Shown: piece by piece, positions 7,795 to 15,710 of the stretch
Layout: every line of letters starts with the position of its first letter
How positions within the stretch are numbered: the stretch's first letter is position 1
Assembly (NCBI GenBank): GCA_017615125.1
Contig: JAGAAS010000079.1
Coordinates: forward strand, 1-46,010
Length of the DNA: 46,010 bases
Origin: Bacteroidaceae bacterium
GTDB lineage: Bacteria; Bacteroidota; Bacteroidia; Bacteroidales; Bacteroidaceae
Direction of reading: 5' to 3'
Position numbers and translations under genes: made by a program
Notes under the pieces: model-generated
Databases searched by the model: none
What the model saw: the letters and a program-made list of their open reading frames with translations, nothing else
Told to the model about the DNA's origin: nothing

Positions 7795-10056
7795 TCAGCG
7801 GATAATCTGTTTCTTGCCTTGGATGATGTAGAGGCCGGGAGGAAGCTGCGTGGGGTCGGAGGCGGGGATGGTGCGCCCGAAGAGGTCGGTGATGACGTGC
7901 GGGGTGTCGTGGCGCGCGGGAGCGTCGATGGCGTCGGGCTCGTTGCCGCGGAGGACGAAGCGGCACTCGTGCAGGGGGCTCCAGTCGGTGCCGTTGAGGC
8001 AGATGGCCTTCAGCGTGAAGGGCACGGCGGGGACGTCGGCTGTGGGTATCTGCGCGATGATGTCCTCGCCGTCGTAGCGGATGGCGGAGGGGGTGATGGT
8101 TCCCGCGGAGGTGCCGAGCCACGTGGCGGGGTCGGTGCCGTCGGTGGTGTAGTAGATGATGCCTGCGGGGGCGGAGAGGGTGAGCCTGTCGTCGGTCGTC
8201 AGGGTGTCGCCGGCGGACGGGAGGCGGGTGTAGCTGTCGTGCCCGTTGAGCTCGAAGGTGGGGGCGTCGGTGGTGGGGAACCATTTCTTGTCCCTGAGCT
8301 GGCGTATGAAGGCGTCGGTGCGGAGGGGGAACTGCTCGGTGAGCATGCGTGTGCGCTCCTGGGCGAACTGATTGGCGACGGTGTAGAGCTCGTAGGGGCT
8401 CTTGTTGTAGCGGTGCACGTCGCGCCGGTAGTCGCCCCAGCGTGCCGACTCGCAGTGGAGGGCGCCGTCGATGCGGAGGTAGAGGCTGTCCCACACGGCA
8501 ACGGCGCGTGAGGGGGTGAGGAGGCCGTCGTTGAAGCAGTGCCGGTAGACGCGGTCGACGTACCTGCGGAGGAACAACTTGTTGGTGATGAGCTTGTTGA
8601 AGATGTCGGTGGGGCAGCCCGCGTTGTTGTAGCTGAGGACGTTGCCGTCGGTGCTCTTGAGGATGTGCTCGCTGTCCCAGCAGAGGAACTGGAAGCCCAT
8701 GTAGGGGTTCTCGCGGTTGCGCACGGCGAGCCAGTTGTGCTTGTCCCAGTCGGTGTTGCCGCCGTACTGGTTGATGATCATGTAGTCGATGAAGTTGTCC
8801 GCGTCGAAGAGGGGCTCGAGGGTGTCGTCGCTCTGCTGGCGGGCGTCGAGGCCCTGCATCTTGAGGTAGGCGCGGTTGGAGGTGTTGTAGTGCTTGCCGT
8901 TGGCGATGTACCAGGCGGTGCTGTCGACGAGGGTGAGCATCTCATTCCACTTGTCCATCGTGCCGTTGCCTGCGATGACGACATGCTTGGCGCCGTACTC
9001 CTCGACCTTGATGACGTCGAAGTCGTCCTTGGCACCCCAGTAGTGGACGTCGCAGAAGTCGTCGTCGATGCGCTCGGAGATGCAGTACATGCCCCAGTAG
9101 AGGCCGTTGATGAAGACGTGGGCGAACCGTCCGTTGCTGCTCTGCCAGCCCATCTGCTTCTGCACGGTGCGTGCCCACATGTCGCGCGTGTACTGGGCGA
9201 TAGCGCGCTGGGCGCCCTCCTGATGGTGCCACGAGTTGCAGAACGCCGTGCGGAGGATGAGGGCGTTGAACTTCTTGGGCTCGTCGGTGCCGAAGACGGG
9301 ATAGTGGAGCTTGCCCGGGCCGAACGCGTCGCGGAAGACGAGGCGCAGGCTATGCTTGGGGCTCTTCTCGGGCAGGCGGCTGTGCCCTCCGTGCAGCTTC
9401 ACGCCGCAGTCGACCTGCAGGTCGTGCTCTTCTTCCCCGCCGAAGAACTCGAAGGAGACGGGGCGCTCCCAGCCGCGCCCGTAGCCGCTGCCTGCGGGGG
9501 CGCCGGTGTAGATGTAGATGCCGCCCTTCGCGTCGTCCTTCTCCTTGCTGAAGAAGTGGTCCTTGTCGGTAGCGAGGGAGACGACGGGCAGCTGGAGGAG
9601 CCCCCGGACGATGTCGTCGCGCTCGGCGGAGACAATCTCAGGGTCCATCTCGTAGTCGGCCTGGGCGTTGCCGCTGATGGTGGCGTAGGGGCCCCACTCG
9701 GAGGGATACCCTGCGGGCTGGCTCTGGGAGAGGATGTCGTCGACGAAGAGGTACGAGGCGGTGGTGACGGCGCTGCTGCTGTCGCCCTCGACGGCTACGG
9801 CGCGCAGCACGGTGGTGTGCCGGATGTCAAGCTCTTTCGTGTAGGGCGTGGACTGGGCGGAGGGGAGGGAGCCGTCGGTGGTGTAGAAGATGCGGGCGCC
9901 GGGGGCATCGCACTCGATGCGGAGGGAGAAGCCCTGCGTGAAGAGCCCGTGCCGCTGGCTGAAGACGGGCTGCGGGAGGGACTCCTGCGCCAGGAGGGAG
10001 GAGCAGCACAGCACGAGGGCAACGACGGTGAGGAGTCGGCAGAAGGGGCTTCTCAT
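7795..10056 (-). CDS. CotH-kinase family secreted protein with chitobiase-type domains
   Basis: 753 residues with a signal peptide (to about LLAQ, residue 24). Residues ~30-100 look like a chitobiase/beta-hexosaminidase C-terminal type Ig domain (GARIFYTTDGSLPS). Residues ~155-560 carry CotH features: PVVSLATDKDHFF, VSFEFFGG, GVKLHGGHSR, the loop GGNTDWDKHNW (432-442) and CWDSEH with D461. CotH proteins are atypical kinases, first known from spore coats, and secreted forms are frequent in Bacteroidota. A second YYTTDGTDP domain (~590-690) and a sorting-like tail (DLFGRTIP ... LPPGLYIIQGKK) follow. It lies 18 bp after the S9-like gene, so probably the last gene of a minus-strand operon headed by rplY. 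Its GC is high, giving many long shadow frames. Confidence 0.8.
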   Translation of the reverse strand: MRSPFCRLLTVVALVLCCSSLLAQESLPQPVFSQRHGLFTQGFSLRIECDAPGARIFYTTDGSLPSAQSTPYTKELDIRHTTVLRAVAVEGDSSSAVTTASYLFVDDILSQSQPAGYPSEWGPYATISGNAQADYEMDPEIVSAERDDIVRGLLQLPVVSLATDKDHFFSKEKDDAKGGIYIYTGAPAGSGYGRGWERPVSFEFFGGEEEHDLQVDCGVKLHGGHSRLPEKSPKHSLRLVFRDAFGPGKLHYPVFGTDEPKKFNALILRTAFCNSWHHQEGAQRAIAQYTRDMWARTVQKQMGWQSSNGRFAHVFINGLYWGMYCISERIDDDFCDVHYWGAKDDFDVIKVEEYGAKHVVIAGNGTMDKWNEMLTLVDSTAWYIANGKHYNTSNRAYLKMQGLDARQQSDDTLEPLFDADNFIDYMIINQYGGNTDWDKHNWLAVRNRENPYMGFQFLCWDSEHILKSTDGNVLSYNNAGCPTDIFNKLITNKLFLRRYVDRVYRHCFNDGLLTPSRAVAVWDSLYLRIDGALHCESARWGDYRRDVHRYNKSPYELYTVANQFAQERTRMLTEQFPLRTDAFIRQLRDKKWFPTTDAPTFELNGHDSYTRLPSAGDTLTTDDRLTLSAPAGIIYYTTDGTDPATWLGTSAGTITPSAIRYDGEDIIAQIPTADVPAVPFTLKAICLNGTDWSPLHECRFVLRGNEPDAIDAPARHDTPHVITDLFGRTIPASDPTQLPPGLYIIQGKKQIIR

Positions 10057-10074
10057 GATGACGGAGGGGCTTCG

Positions 10075-11016
10075 TTACTTGATGGAGCGGAGGATCTCCT
10101 CGCAATAGGCCACCCGGGCGGCAACATCCTTGCCGTCGGTCTCTTCCGAGGGGTGGACAGCCTTTCTCTGCGGGTTGATGATGCCCTGCGACTGGAGCCA
10201 GGAGAGCGCATCATCGATGTCGTCCTGGCGCTGGGAGGCAGCGGAGAGGAACTCCTGGCCGTAGCCCTCGGAGCCGCGCGCGTTGACCTGCACGACAGCA
10301 CATCCGCGCGAGGCGTAGAACTGCGCAAAGGGGTCGTACTGCCAGTAGTGCCGCGTGCTGTCGGCACGGGTGAGGAGAACGAAGGGAAGGTTGCGTGCTT
10401 TCTCGGGCTCCAGATGATGAGGAAGGGTGAGGTAGGCATCAATGCGCTGCCCGTCGCGTGCCGTGAAGGTGAGGGGACGGACGTGCGCCAGACGTCTGAC
10501 AAGCCGCGCCTGGGAAGGAGCGTGGATGAGGGCGACGGCATCGGAGTCGGTGTCGTAGGAATAGTAGGTCGAGGGGGTGCGGTCGTTGGTAGCCTCGACG
10601 AGCCAATGGTGCGTGGCCTCGTTGGAGCGGAGGACGCGTACCTGATACTGGGGCAGGCACGCCTGCAGGCGGTTGAACAGGTTGCCGAACTCCTTGTCGT
10701 AGAAGTGATGCACGCGGTACTGGCGGGTGGTGAACGCCGCGAAGAGAGGCTTCCCTGTCGCAGGAGAGCAGTAGATGCCCTCGACGTCGTAGCTCCACGA
10801 GCTCAGAGGCTCCAGCTCTTTCTGCATGGAGGCGAAGGCAAGGGTGTCGGCAGGGGTGACAATGGTGAAGGGCTGGTCGGGAAACTCCGCCACGAGCGAG
10901 TCGGGCGTGATGGTGTCGTCCTCAAAGAAGTCGTCGGCGGGCACCTGCAGATGCTCGCAGGCGCAGAGGAGCGTCAGCGCCAGAAGGAGGAGGAGGGAGC
11001 GGGGAGTCGTTTTCAT
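10075..11016 (-). CDS. S9 (prolyl oligopeptidase)-like lipoprotein lacking the catalytic core
   Basis: 313 residues. A lipoprotein signal peptide ends in L-C-A-C with Cys20. The beta-rich N-terminal half fits the propeller end of DPP-type S9 peptidases. Residues from about 200 (DGQRIDAYLTLP ... ASRGCAVVQVNARGSEGYGQEF ... DDIDDALSWLQSQGIINPQR) match the start of the alpha/beta hydrolase domain. The usual nucleophile motif GxSxGG after the NPQR segment is absent, and the protein ends ~30 residues later in a stretch (VHPSEETDGKDVAARVAYCEEIL) reminiscent of the family's extreme C-terminus. An internal deletion removing the catalytic Ser and Asp is the simplest reading; it is unlikely to be an active peptidase. 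Alternative: a repurposed binding lipoprotein. Confidence 0.65.
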   Translation of the reverse strand: MKTTPRSLLLLLALTLLCACEHLQVPADDFFEDDTITPDSLVAEFPDQPFTIVTPADTLAFASMQKELEPLSSWSYDVEGIYCSPATGKPLFAAFTTRQYRVHHFYDKEFGNLFNRLQACLPQYQVRVLRSNEATHHWLVEATNDRTPSTYYSYDTDSDAVALIHAPSQARLVRRLAHVRPLTFTARDGQRIDAYLTLPHHLEPEKARNLPFVLLTRADSTRHYWQYDPFAQFYASRGCAVVQVNARGSEGYGQEFLSAASQRQDDIDDALSWLQSQGIINPQRKAVHPSEETDGKDVAARVAYCEEILRSIK

Positions 11017-11053
11017 GGGAGAGAGGAGGAGGGTTGAGGTGTGGGGCGAAGGG

Positions 11054-11470
11054 CTACTCGTCGTCGTCGAAGGGGCTGAGGTCGTCGAAGAAGAAGGGCG
11101 TGTCGGCCTGGAACTCGTCGAGCTCGCGGCGGTCTTTCTTCGTGGGGCGCCCTGTTCCGCGGGCGCGGTTGACGAAGCCGCTGATGCGGTTCATCTCAAG
11201 GATGTCGTACTGCTCCTTGGGCGTGAGGTTCTCCAGCATCTCGGGCACGAGCTTGGCCCCTACGCGGTTCTCGATGGCCTGAAGGACCTTGAACGTATAG
11301 GTGACGGGCGGCTTGCGCACGCTGATGATGTCGCCTTCCTTGATGACTTTCGACGGCTTCACCGTGAGGCCGTTCATCGTGATCTGCCCCTTCCGGCAGG
11401 CGTCGGTTGCCATAGAGCGTGTCTTGTAGAGCCGTACGGCCCAGAGCCATTTGTCGATGCGTGCTTCCAT
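11054..11470 (-). CDS. S4-domain RNA-binding protein (Hsp15-like)
   Basis: 138 residues. Residues ~2-60 form an S4 domain (RIDKWLWAVRLYKTRSMATDACRKGQI..NG..VKPSKVIKEGD), the fold used by HslR/Hsp15 to bind rRNA. In other bacteria Hsp15 rescues stalled 50S subunits carrying peptidyl-tRNA, which fits its place 11 bp after pth. The C-terminal half is the Bacteroidota form: an Arg/Lys-rich stretch (NRARGTGRPTKKDRRELDEF) and an acidic end (DDLSPFDDDE). Cytoplasmic. The family is clear; the exact role is inferred from homology and neighbours. Confidence 0.85.
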   Translation of the reverse strand: MEARIDKWLWAVRLYKTRSMATDACRKGQITMNGLTVKPSKVIKEGDIISVRKPPVTYTFKVLQAIENRVGAKLVPEMLENLTPKEQYDILEMNRISGFVNRARGTGRPTKKDRRELDEFQADTPFFFDDLSPFDDDE

Positions 11471-11481
11471 AGGGCAGGGTG

Positions 11482-12084
11482 TCAGCTTTCCGCTTGCGGC
11501 TCGGCTGCTGGCAGCTGAGGCTTGCGTTTGTTGAAGTGATTCATCGTGAAGTCAAGTCCTGCGAGGCAGAACGACTTGATGATCTCGATAGCGGTAGGGA
11601 TCTGGCTCTCGATGACAGCCTCGTCGTCGGGGCTGAACGAGCTGAGGACGAAGTCGACCTGTGCTCCGCGCGGGAAGTCGTTGCCGATGCCGACGCGCAG
11701 ACGGGCGTACTGCTGCGAGCAGAGGATCTGCTCGATGTGTCCCAGCCCGTTGTGTCCTCCTGCTCCGCCTTTCCCCTTCAGGCGAAGGGTGCCGAGAGGC
11801 AGGGAGAGGTCGTCGGCGACGATGAGCAGACGCTCGGGCTCGATCTTCTCCTTGTTCATCCAGTAGCGCACGGCGTTGCCGCTCAGATTCATGTAGGTAG
11901 TGGGCTTGAGGAGGACGAGCTGACAGTTCTTGACCGACGTCTCGGCAACGAAGCCGTAGCGCCGGTCTTGAAAAACGATATTGGACGCCTTGGCGAAGGC
12001 GTCCAATACTCTGAAACCTATGTTATGTCGGGTATCCTGGTACTCGTCGCCCGGGTTCCCCAAACCAACAATCAGGTACTTCAT
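11482..12084 (-). CDS. pth: Peptidyl-tRNA hydrolase
   Basis: 200 residues. Cleaves the ester bond of peptidyl-tRNAs that drop off ribosomes, recycling tRNA. The family residues are in place: N10 and catalytic H20 ([17 protein letters not shown]), N66 ([10 protein letters not shown]), D91/D92 (LLIVADD) and N112 (GGAGGHNG). Length is normal, with a short unconserved tail ([15 protein letters not shown]). The gene begins 12 bp after rplY, a pairing common in many bacteria, and is followed by the S4-domain gene. Cytoplasmic. Confidence 0.95.
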   Translation of the reverse strand: MKYLIVGLGNPGDEYQDTRHNIGFRVLDAFAKASNIVFQDRRYGFVAETSVKNCQLVLLKPTTYMNLSGNAVRYWMNKEKIEPERLLIVADDLSLPLGTLRLKGKGGAGGHNGLGHIEQILCSQQYARLRVGIGNDFPRGAQVDFVLSSFSPDDEAVIESQIPTAIEIIKSFCLAGLDFTMNHFNKRKPQLPAAEPQAES

Positions 12085-12096
12085 CCTTGTGGAAGG

Positions 12097-12720
12097 TTAT
12101 TCGGCAGCAGCTGCCTCTTCGCCTTCGGTGCCTTCTTCGGCAGTTGTCTCGCGTGAGGTGCGTGTGGTCATTACGCCGCAAACGACGCTGTCGGCAGGGC
12201 TAACCATCTCGAGTCCTTCGAAGGAGAGGTCTGAAACCTTGATGCTCTTACCGAGAGCAAGGTTGGTGACGTCAACAACGAGGCGCTCGGGTATGTCGCT
12301 GTAGAGGGCCTTCACCTTCACGCGGCGTGAGATCTGCTCGAGCTTACCGCCGGCCTTCACGCCGACTGCGAGTCCTGTGAGCTGTACGGGAACAGCCATA
12401 ACGATGGGCTTAGCCTCGTTGATCTCCAGAAAGTCGATGTGCAGGACGTTGTCCTTCACGGGATGGAACTGGAGCTCCTGAAGGATGGCGTTGTGCAGCT
12501 TGCCGTCGATGGTGAGGTCAACGACGAAGATGTCGGGGGTGTAGACGAGCTTGCGGATGTCGTCCTTCTTCACGGTGAAGTGAAGGGCTACGGGCTTGCC
12601 GTCCTCAGCCTTCTCCTGTCCGTACATTACGCACGGGATGAGGTCTTGCTTGCGCAACTCGCGTGAACTCTTTTTTCCTACCTCTTGACGAGAGGTTCCT
12701 GAAAGTTGGAATGTCTTCAT
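12097..12720 (-). CDS. rplY: 50S ribosomal protein L25 (Ctc type)
   Basis: 207 residues. The N-terminal L25 domain (~1-93; LSGTSRQEVGKKSSRELRKQ, IPCVMYG) binds 5S rRNA. The ~100-185 region is the TL5/Ctc C-terminal beta domain (LTGLAVGVKAGGKLEQ, VDVTNLALGKSIKVSDL). A Glu/Ala-rich tail ends the protein. It is the first gene of the rplY-pth-S4 minus-strand group, with a promoter -7 element at 12815-12822. The clear two-domain form and length match the Bacteroidota protein. Confidence 0.95.
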   Translation of the reverse strand: MKTFQLSGTSRQEVGKKSSRELRKQDLIPCVMYGQEKAEDGKPVALHFTVKKDDIRKLVYTPDIFVVDLTIDGKLHNAILQELQFHPVKDNVLHIDFLEINEAKPIVMAVPVQLTGLAVGVKAGGKLEQISRRVKVKALYSDIPERLVVDVTNLALGKSIKVSDLSFEGLEMVSPADSVVCGVMTTRTSRETTAEEGTEGEEAAAAE

Positions 12721-12814
12721 TTTCTTTTCTTTTTAAGTGTTACTCTAAATTAAGTTGTTTGCTTAATTCGCCATCACACCTTCTCTGAGTGCAATGCTTT
12801 TCGCAAAGTGGGCG

Positions 12815-12822
12815 CAAAGGTA
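12815..12822 (-). promoter_or_regulatory. Promoter -7 element for rplY-pth
   Basis: Minus strand TACCTTTG, about 95 nt upstream of the rplY start. The upstream element about 20 bp away is weak (CTTT, 12843-12846). Confidence 0.5.
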
Positions 12823-12865
12823 CGTCAGTTTTTTTGAATGCGAAAGTTTTGCGCGAACTTTTTTC

Positions 12866-13303
12866 TCAAAAGTCTATTTTTAAGTCGATTTCCTCTTTCA
12901 GCGTCAGCTCGTCGTCGGCAGCGCTCTCGTCAGGAGCGGGACTCTCGTCGGGCTCGGCGGGTGCTTCGGCAAGCGTCTCGACTACATCGGGCAGCGGTGT
13001 CTCGGCTTCGTCGTCTTCGGCGGGCTGCTGCTCGTGGATGAAGCGGATAGCGTTGCTCAGCGCGGTTATGAACTTGCTGAAGTCTTCTTTATAAAGGAAA
13101 ATCTTGTGTTTCTCGAAGTTGAACTGTGCTCCCTCGCCCCCCTCGACAGCAATCTTCTTGCTCTCAGTGATGGAGAGGAACAGGTCGTCGTTTTTGCCGC
13201 GCTTCACGTCGAGGTAGTAGATGCGCTTCCCGGCTCGTACGGCTTGGGTGAAGACAATGTCTCTCTCGCGGTCGAAATGTTCGTCCTTTCTCTTGTAATC
13301 CAT
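12866..13303 (-). CDS. PUR-alpha-like DNA/RNA-binding protein (DUF3276)
   Basis: 145 residues from the chosen start MDYKRK. The core (FTQAVRAGKRIYYLDVKRGKNDDLFLSITESKK ... FEKHKIFLYKEDFSKF) is the single PUR repeat of DUF3276, a family that binds single-stranded nucleic acid and includes BpuR of Borrelia. An acidic, Pro/Ala-rich tail follows (~40 residues), longer than in most relatives. A longer frame starts at a GTG at 13337-13339, but that codon lies inside the -7 promoter box (13339-13346), so it cannot be the start. An AGGAGG on the minus strand at 13312-13317 sits 8 nt before the ATG at 13301-13303. Another ATG lies six bases upstream but is too close to that site. Confidence 0.85.
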   Translation of the reverse strand: MDYKRKDEHFDRERDIVFTQAVRAGKRIYYLDVKRGKNDDLFLSITESKKIAVEGGEGAQFNFEKHKIFLYKEDFSKFITALSNAIRFIHEQQPAEDDEAETPLPDVVETLAEAPAEPDESPAPDESAADDELTLKEEIDLKIDF

Positions 13304-13338
13304 ATCCATATCCTCCTGTTCGTTTAGAAAATCTGCCA

Positions 13339-13368
13339 CAAATATACGGTTTATCCGAAGAATTCAAC
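13339..13368 (-). promoter_or_regulatory. Promoter of the DUF3276 gene
   Basis: Minus strand GTTG (13365-13368), 18 bp, then TATATTTG (13339-13346). The expected transcription start near 13332 excludes translation from the upstream GTG. Confidence 0.5.
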
Positions 13369-13430
13369 CGTTTTATTCAATTTTTTTGTCGTTCCGCCCC
13401 AATTCTTTCTTCCCCGCGATTTTTTCTTTG

Positions 13431-13477
13431 TCGAAAAAAATTTTTCGAGAAGGGAAAAATTTTTTTTCTTTCTTCAT
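13431..13477 (-). repeat. Dispersed A/T palindromic repeat, copy A
   Basis: Read on the minus strand, 13441-13477 is identical over 37 bp to 32299-32335 (copy C): ATGAAGAAAG, A8, T5, CCCTTCTCG, A5. The local sequence TCGAAAAAAATTTTTCGA is itself palindromic (13431-13448). Confidence 0.75.
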
Positions 13478-13608
13478 AATTTTGCCTGCTCAGAAAGGCG
13501 TGTGGAGGCCCTTTTCTGAGAGGGGAAAAAACGTTGCCGAAAATGAATAATATGCAAAAAAATCGTAGTGCCGACTTAAGAATCTGCCGCTTTGAACGTA
13601 TATAGAGT

Positions 13609-14115
13609 ATGACACAGGAAGAATTTGAACGCCACCTTCCGCGCTTGCGGCGTCGCATGCTCTCCGTAGCACGCCGTTTCTTCGGCAACGCGGAGGATGC
13701 CGAAGACGCCGTTCAGGAAGCTCTCGCCAAGCTGTGGCAGCGCTGCCAAAGGCTGTCGGCTGACAGGAACCTGGAGGCGCTTGCAGTGATGACGGCAAAG
13801 AACGAGTGTGTCGAGCTCTACCGCAGGAAGGAGCAAACGGTGCTTTTGGACGAGGGACCTCCCCTGCAGATAGCCTCCGACGGCGACGAAGCGGATGCAT
13901 CCCTCGTGGCGCAGGAACGGCGTGAAGCCTTCGACAAGGCCGTCGCCCAGCTGCAGAAGCGCGAGCAACAGCTCCTCCGCATGCGCTACGACGACGAACA
14001 GTCAACCCGTGAGATAGCCAGTCGAACGGGCATCCCGCACGCTTCCGTGCAGAGCATGCTCAGTATGGCAAAGAAGAAACTGAAAACATATCTAAAGAAT
14101 AAGGAAGAAGAATGA
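13609..14115 (+). CDS. ECF-family RNA polymerase sigma factor
   Basis: 168 residues. Region 2 spans about residues 5-75 (RRMLSVARRFFGNAEDAEDAVQEALAKLWQ), region 4 about 112-162 (REQQLLRMRYDDEQSTREIASRTGIPHASVQSMLSMAKKKLK) with a helix-turn-helix. Length is normal for an ECF sigma. It overlaps the next gene by 4 bp (ATGA), which in turn overlaps a secreted protein gene, so it heads a three-gene coupled operon. The membrane protein next to it may act as its anti-sigma factor, an inference from gene order. The inducing signal is unknown. Confidence 0.9.
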   Translation: MTQEEFERHLPRLRRRMLSVARRFFGNAEDAEDAVQEALAKLWQRCQRLSADRNLEALAVMTAKNECVELYRRKEQTVLLDEGPPLQIASDGDEADASLVAQERREAFDKAVAQLQKREQQLLRMRYDDEQSTREIASRTGIPHASVQSMLSMAKKKLKTYLKNKEEE

Positions 14116-14501
14116 AACGACGAGACAGAACCGATGAATTTCTCTATCGGAGCATGATAGAAGAGCTGACGCCCGGAGCCGAAGAGTACGACAGGCTGAT
14201 GGCTTCGGGCGAGGCCCCCTCGCAACGACAGGCAGGCGCGCGGAGACGACAAAGAAGGCGCTGGGCGGAGGCTCTCGCTGTAGCTGCAACGATTGTCGGA
14301 GTCGTCTTCCTGATAGGACATCTCGACACGAAGGCTCCTTCCTCGCTGGCGTCGACAGAGAGCTCCGCAGCGAAGAGCACCTCCGATGCTGCGTCGACAG
14401 ATGCCGACATGATGGAGCAGGAACTCCTCCAGATGATTGTGGAAGATGTAGCGATGCGGATGATAGAACAGGAAAACAACACTATAACTTACGTATTATG
14501 A
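14112..14501 (+). CDS. Single-pass membrane protein, possible anti-sigma factor
   Basis: 129 residues, no family recognised. The N-terminal ~50 residues are charged and Arg-rich (RQAGARRRQRRRW), a TM helix lies at ~52-69 (ALAVAATIVGVVFLIGHL), and the remainder is Ser/Thr/Ala-rich and then acidic. The Arg cluster before the helix predicts the N-terminus inside the cell. This architecture and the position directly behind an ECF sigma gene, with overlapping ATGA at both ends, fit a regulator of the sigma factor, but no anti-sigma domain such as zf-HC2 is visible. Confidence 0.65.
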   Translation: MKRRDRTDEFLYRSMIEELTPGAEEYDRLMASGEAPSQRQAGARRRQRRRWAEALAVAATIVGVVFLIGHLDTKAPSSLASTESSAAKSTSDAASTDADMMEQELLQMIVEDVAMRMIEQENNTITYVL

Positions 14502-15523
14502 AAAAAAGAATCCTTACAATCACTTTGCTGGCGCTTGTCGCCACTTCTCTTTTCGCGCAGAAGTTTGCTCTGCAGAACGCCAAAGACATGCTTCTGAAAA
14601 CAAAAGACTTGAAAATCACCGAGCAGGTTTCTCAGCAGCTGCGCGACAGCAACGACTCGCTGTGCACAGCCGAAATCATCGCGTTCGAAATGCCCTTCAG
14701 CCGGCGCGATGTGTTCCAGAAGGTGCAGCAAGAGTACTCAAGCGAGCTGCCTCATTCCTCGGAAGGCTACAGCCGAGTTGTCGACTGGGATGCGGAGCCA
14801 AGAAATCACACGGAGGGAGTTGAGCGCGTGTCGCTCTTCCACGCCGAGGGGCGCGAGCTGATAACGACGGGCAAGGGAAGCAATTTCGTCTGCCTGCGCA
14901 ACAATCTCCAGAACCCGCAATACCGAACTGTCGTGTGCATAGAATGGTGGAAAGACTCTCTCGTGCAGAAGGCTGACGGCAGAATTATCTCTATTCAAGG
15001 ACCCGCCAGCGAGGAAGCATACGGGGGACCTTTCAAATACTTCGGGCAGCTTTCTTATCCCAACATGAAGATCATAAGGCAGAAGAAGTCGGAGGGCAAT
15101 CCTGCCAAGTACAATGCAACATTGAAGTATCTTGACTATTCCCCCATCAAGGTGCTTTCTTCCCTCGAAAAGATGTATAACAATCTTAACGACGACGTTA
15201 TGCGCGAAGCCGTTCTCTCTTCTTTCGGCAGTCAGGCAGCAAGCTTTATTCACCAGCCCTCGCATGACGACGAGGACATGAAGGAATTCATCCGTCTGCT
15301 TGACAAGATGCCCGGATATGTTGTGGAAGTATTGGAAACGGAGACGAAGGCAGACGGCACTTCCCAATGGGAACCCAAGCACATGACGAAAGAGGAAATC
15401 ATAGAGAAATACGATTCGTTCTCCATACTCTGTTTCAGCTGGTGCGAGAAGAATTCCGCCGAAACGAAGGCATACGGAGAGGAGGCAAAGAACGGACTTC
15501 TGCAGATTTTCCTTAATAAATAA
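14498..15523 (+). CDS. Secreted protein of unknown function in the ECF sigma operon
   Basis: 341 residues with a signal peptide (MKKRILTITLLALVATSLFAQ). The mature protein is mixed alpha/beta with no motif that I recognise; it has an IEWWKDS segment and a region about folding or scoring peptides is not evident. It starts within the ATGA overlap with the membrane protein, so all three genes are expressed together. Likely periplasmic or outer-membrane associated. It may be the effector or sensor partner of the sigma system; this is inference from position only. Confidence 0.7.
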   Translation: MKKRILTITLLALVATSLFAQKFALQNAKDMLLKTKDLKITEQVSQQLRDSNDSLCTAEIIAFEMPFSRRDVFQKVQQEYSSELPHSSEGYSRVVDWDAEPRNHTEGVERVSLFHAEGRELITTGKGSNFVCLRNNLQNPQYRTVVCIEWWKDSLVQKADGRIISIQGPASEEAYGGPFKYFGQLSYPNMKIIRQKKSEGNPAKYNATLKYLDYSPIKVLSSLEKMYNNLNDDVMREAVLSSFGSQAASFIHQPSHDDEDMKEFIRLLDKMPGYVVEVLETETKADGTSQWEPKHMTKEEIIEKYDSFSILCFSWCEKNSAETKAYGEEAKNGLLQIFLNK

Positions 15524-15572
15524 TTCCAGGACGATAATACATATTGGGTTAAGCATTAAGCTTATATTTGAA

Positions 15573-15604
15573 AGGAGGGAGTTGCCGTGAGGCAGCGCCC
15601 TCCT
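15573..15604 (+). terminator. Strong hairpin after the ECF operon
   Basis: AGGAGGG/CCCTCCT and GTTGCC/GGCAGC stack with a single A-G mismatch around a GTGA loop. There is no good T-tract after it, so it may be an inefficient terminator or a 3'-end stabiliser. Confidence 0.45.
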
Positions 15605-15677
15605 GCGCTTTCGGACGATAGGGGAGCGAGGATGATAAAAAAGTGGGCCTATCGGGGGAAGATTCAAAAAATAGCGT

Positions 15678-15685
15678 TACCTTTG
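15678..15685 (+). promoter_or_regulatory. Promoter -7 element for nusB
   Basis: TACCTTTG located 25 bp before the nusB ATG, so the leader would be under 20 nt. The -33 region is a poor match. Confidence 0.5.
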
Positions 15686-15710
15686 CAGCCGGAAATATTC
15701 ATATAGCGTT

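Larger units (their letters stand above)
13304..13608. other. AT-rich divergent intergenic region
   Basis: It separates the DUF3276 gene from the ECF sigma operon. It contains the leftward promoter at 13339-13368 and copy A of the dispersed palindromic repeat (13431-13477). No clear TAnnTTTG promoter is seen before the sigma factor gene, which is consistent with, but does not prove, control by an alternative sigma factor. Confidence 0.5.

Noticed and set aside
8539-11037. An 832-residue open frame on the plus strand
   Set aside because: It is the antisense shadow of the GC-rich CotH and S9-like genes; composition is Val/Ala/Gly/Asp-rich without motifs, and the minus-strand proteins have signal peptides and recognisable domains.
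11479-12156. Plus-strand frames opposite pth and rplY
   Set aside because: They are shadows; the minus-strand proteins have complete family motifs and catalytic residues.
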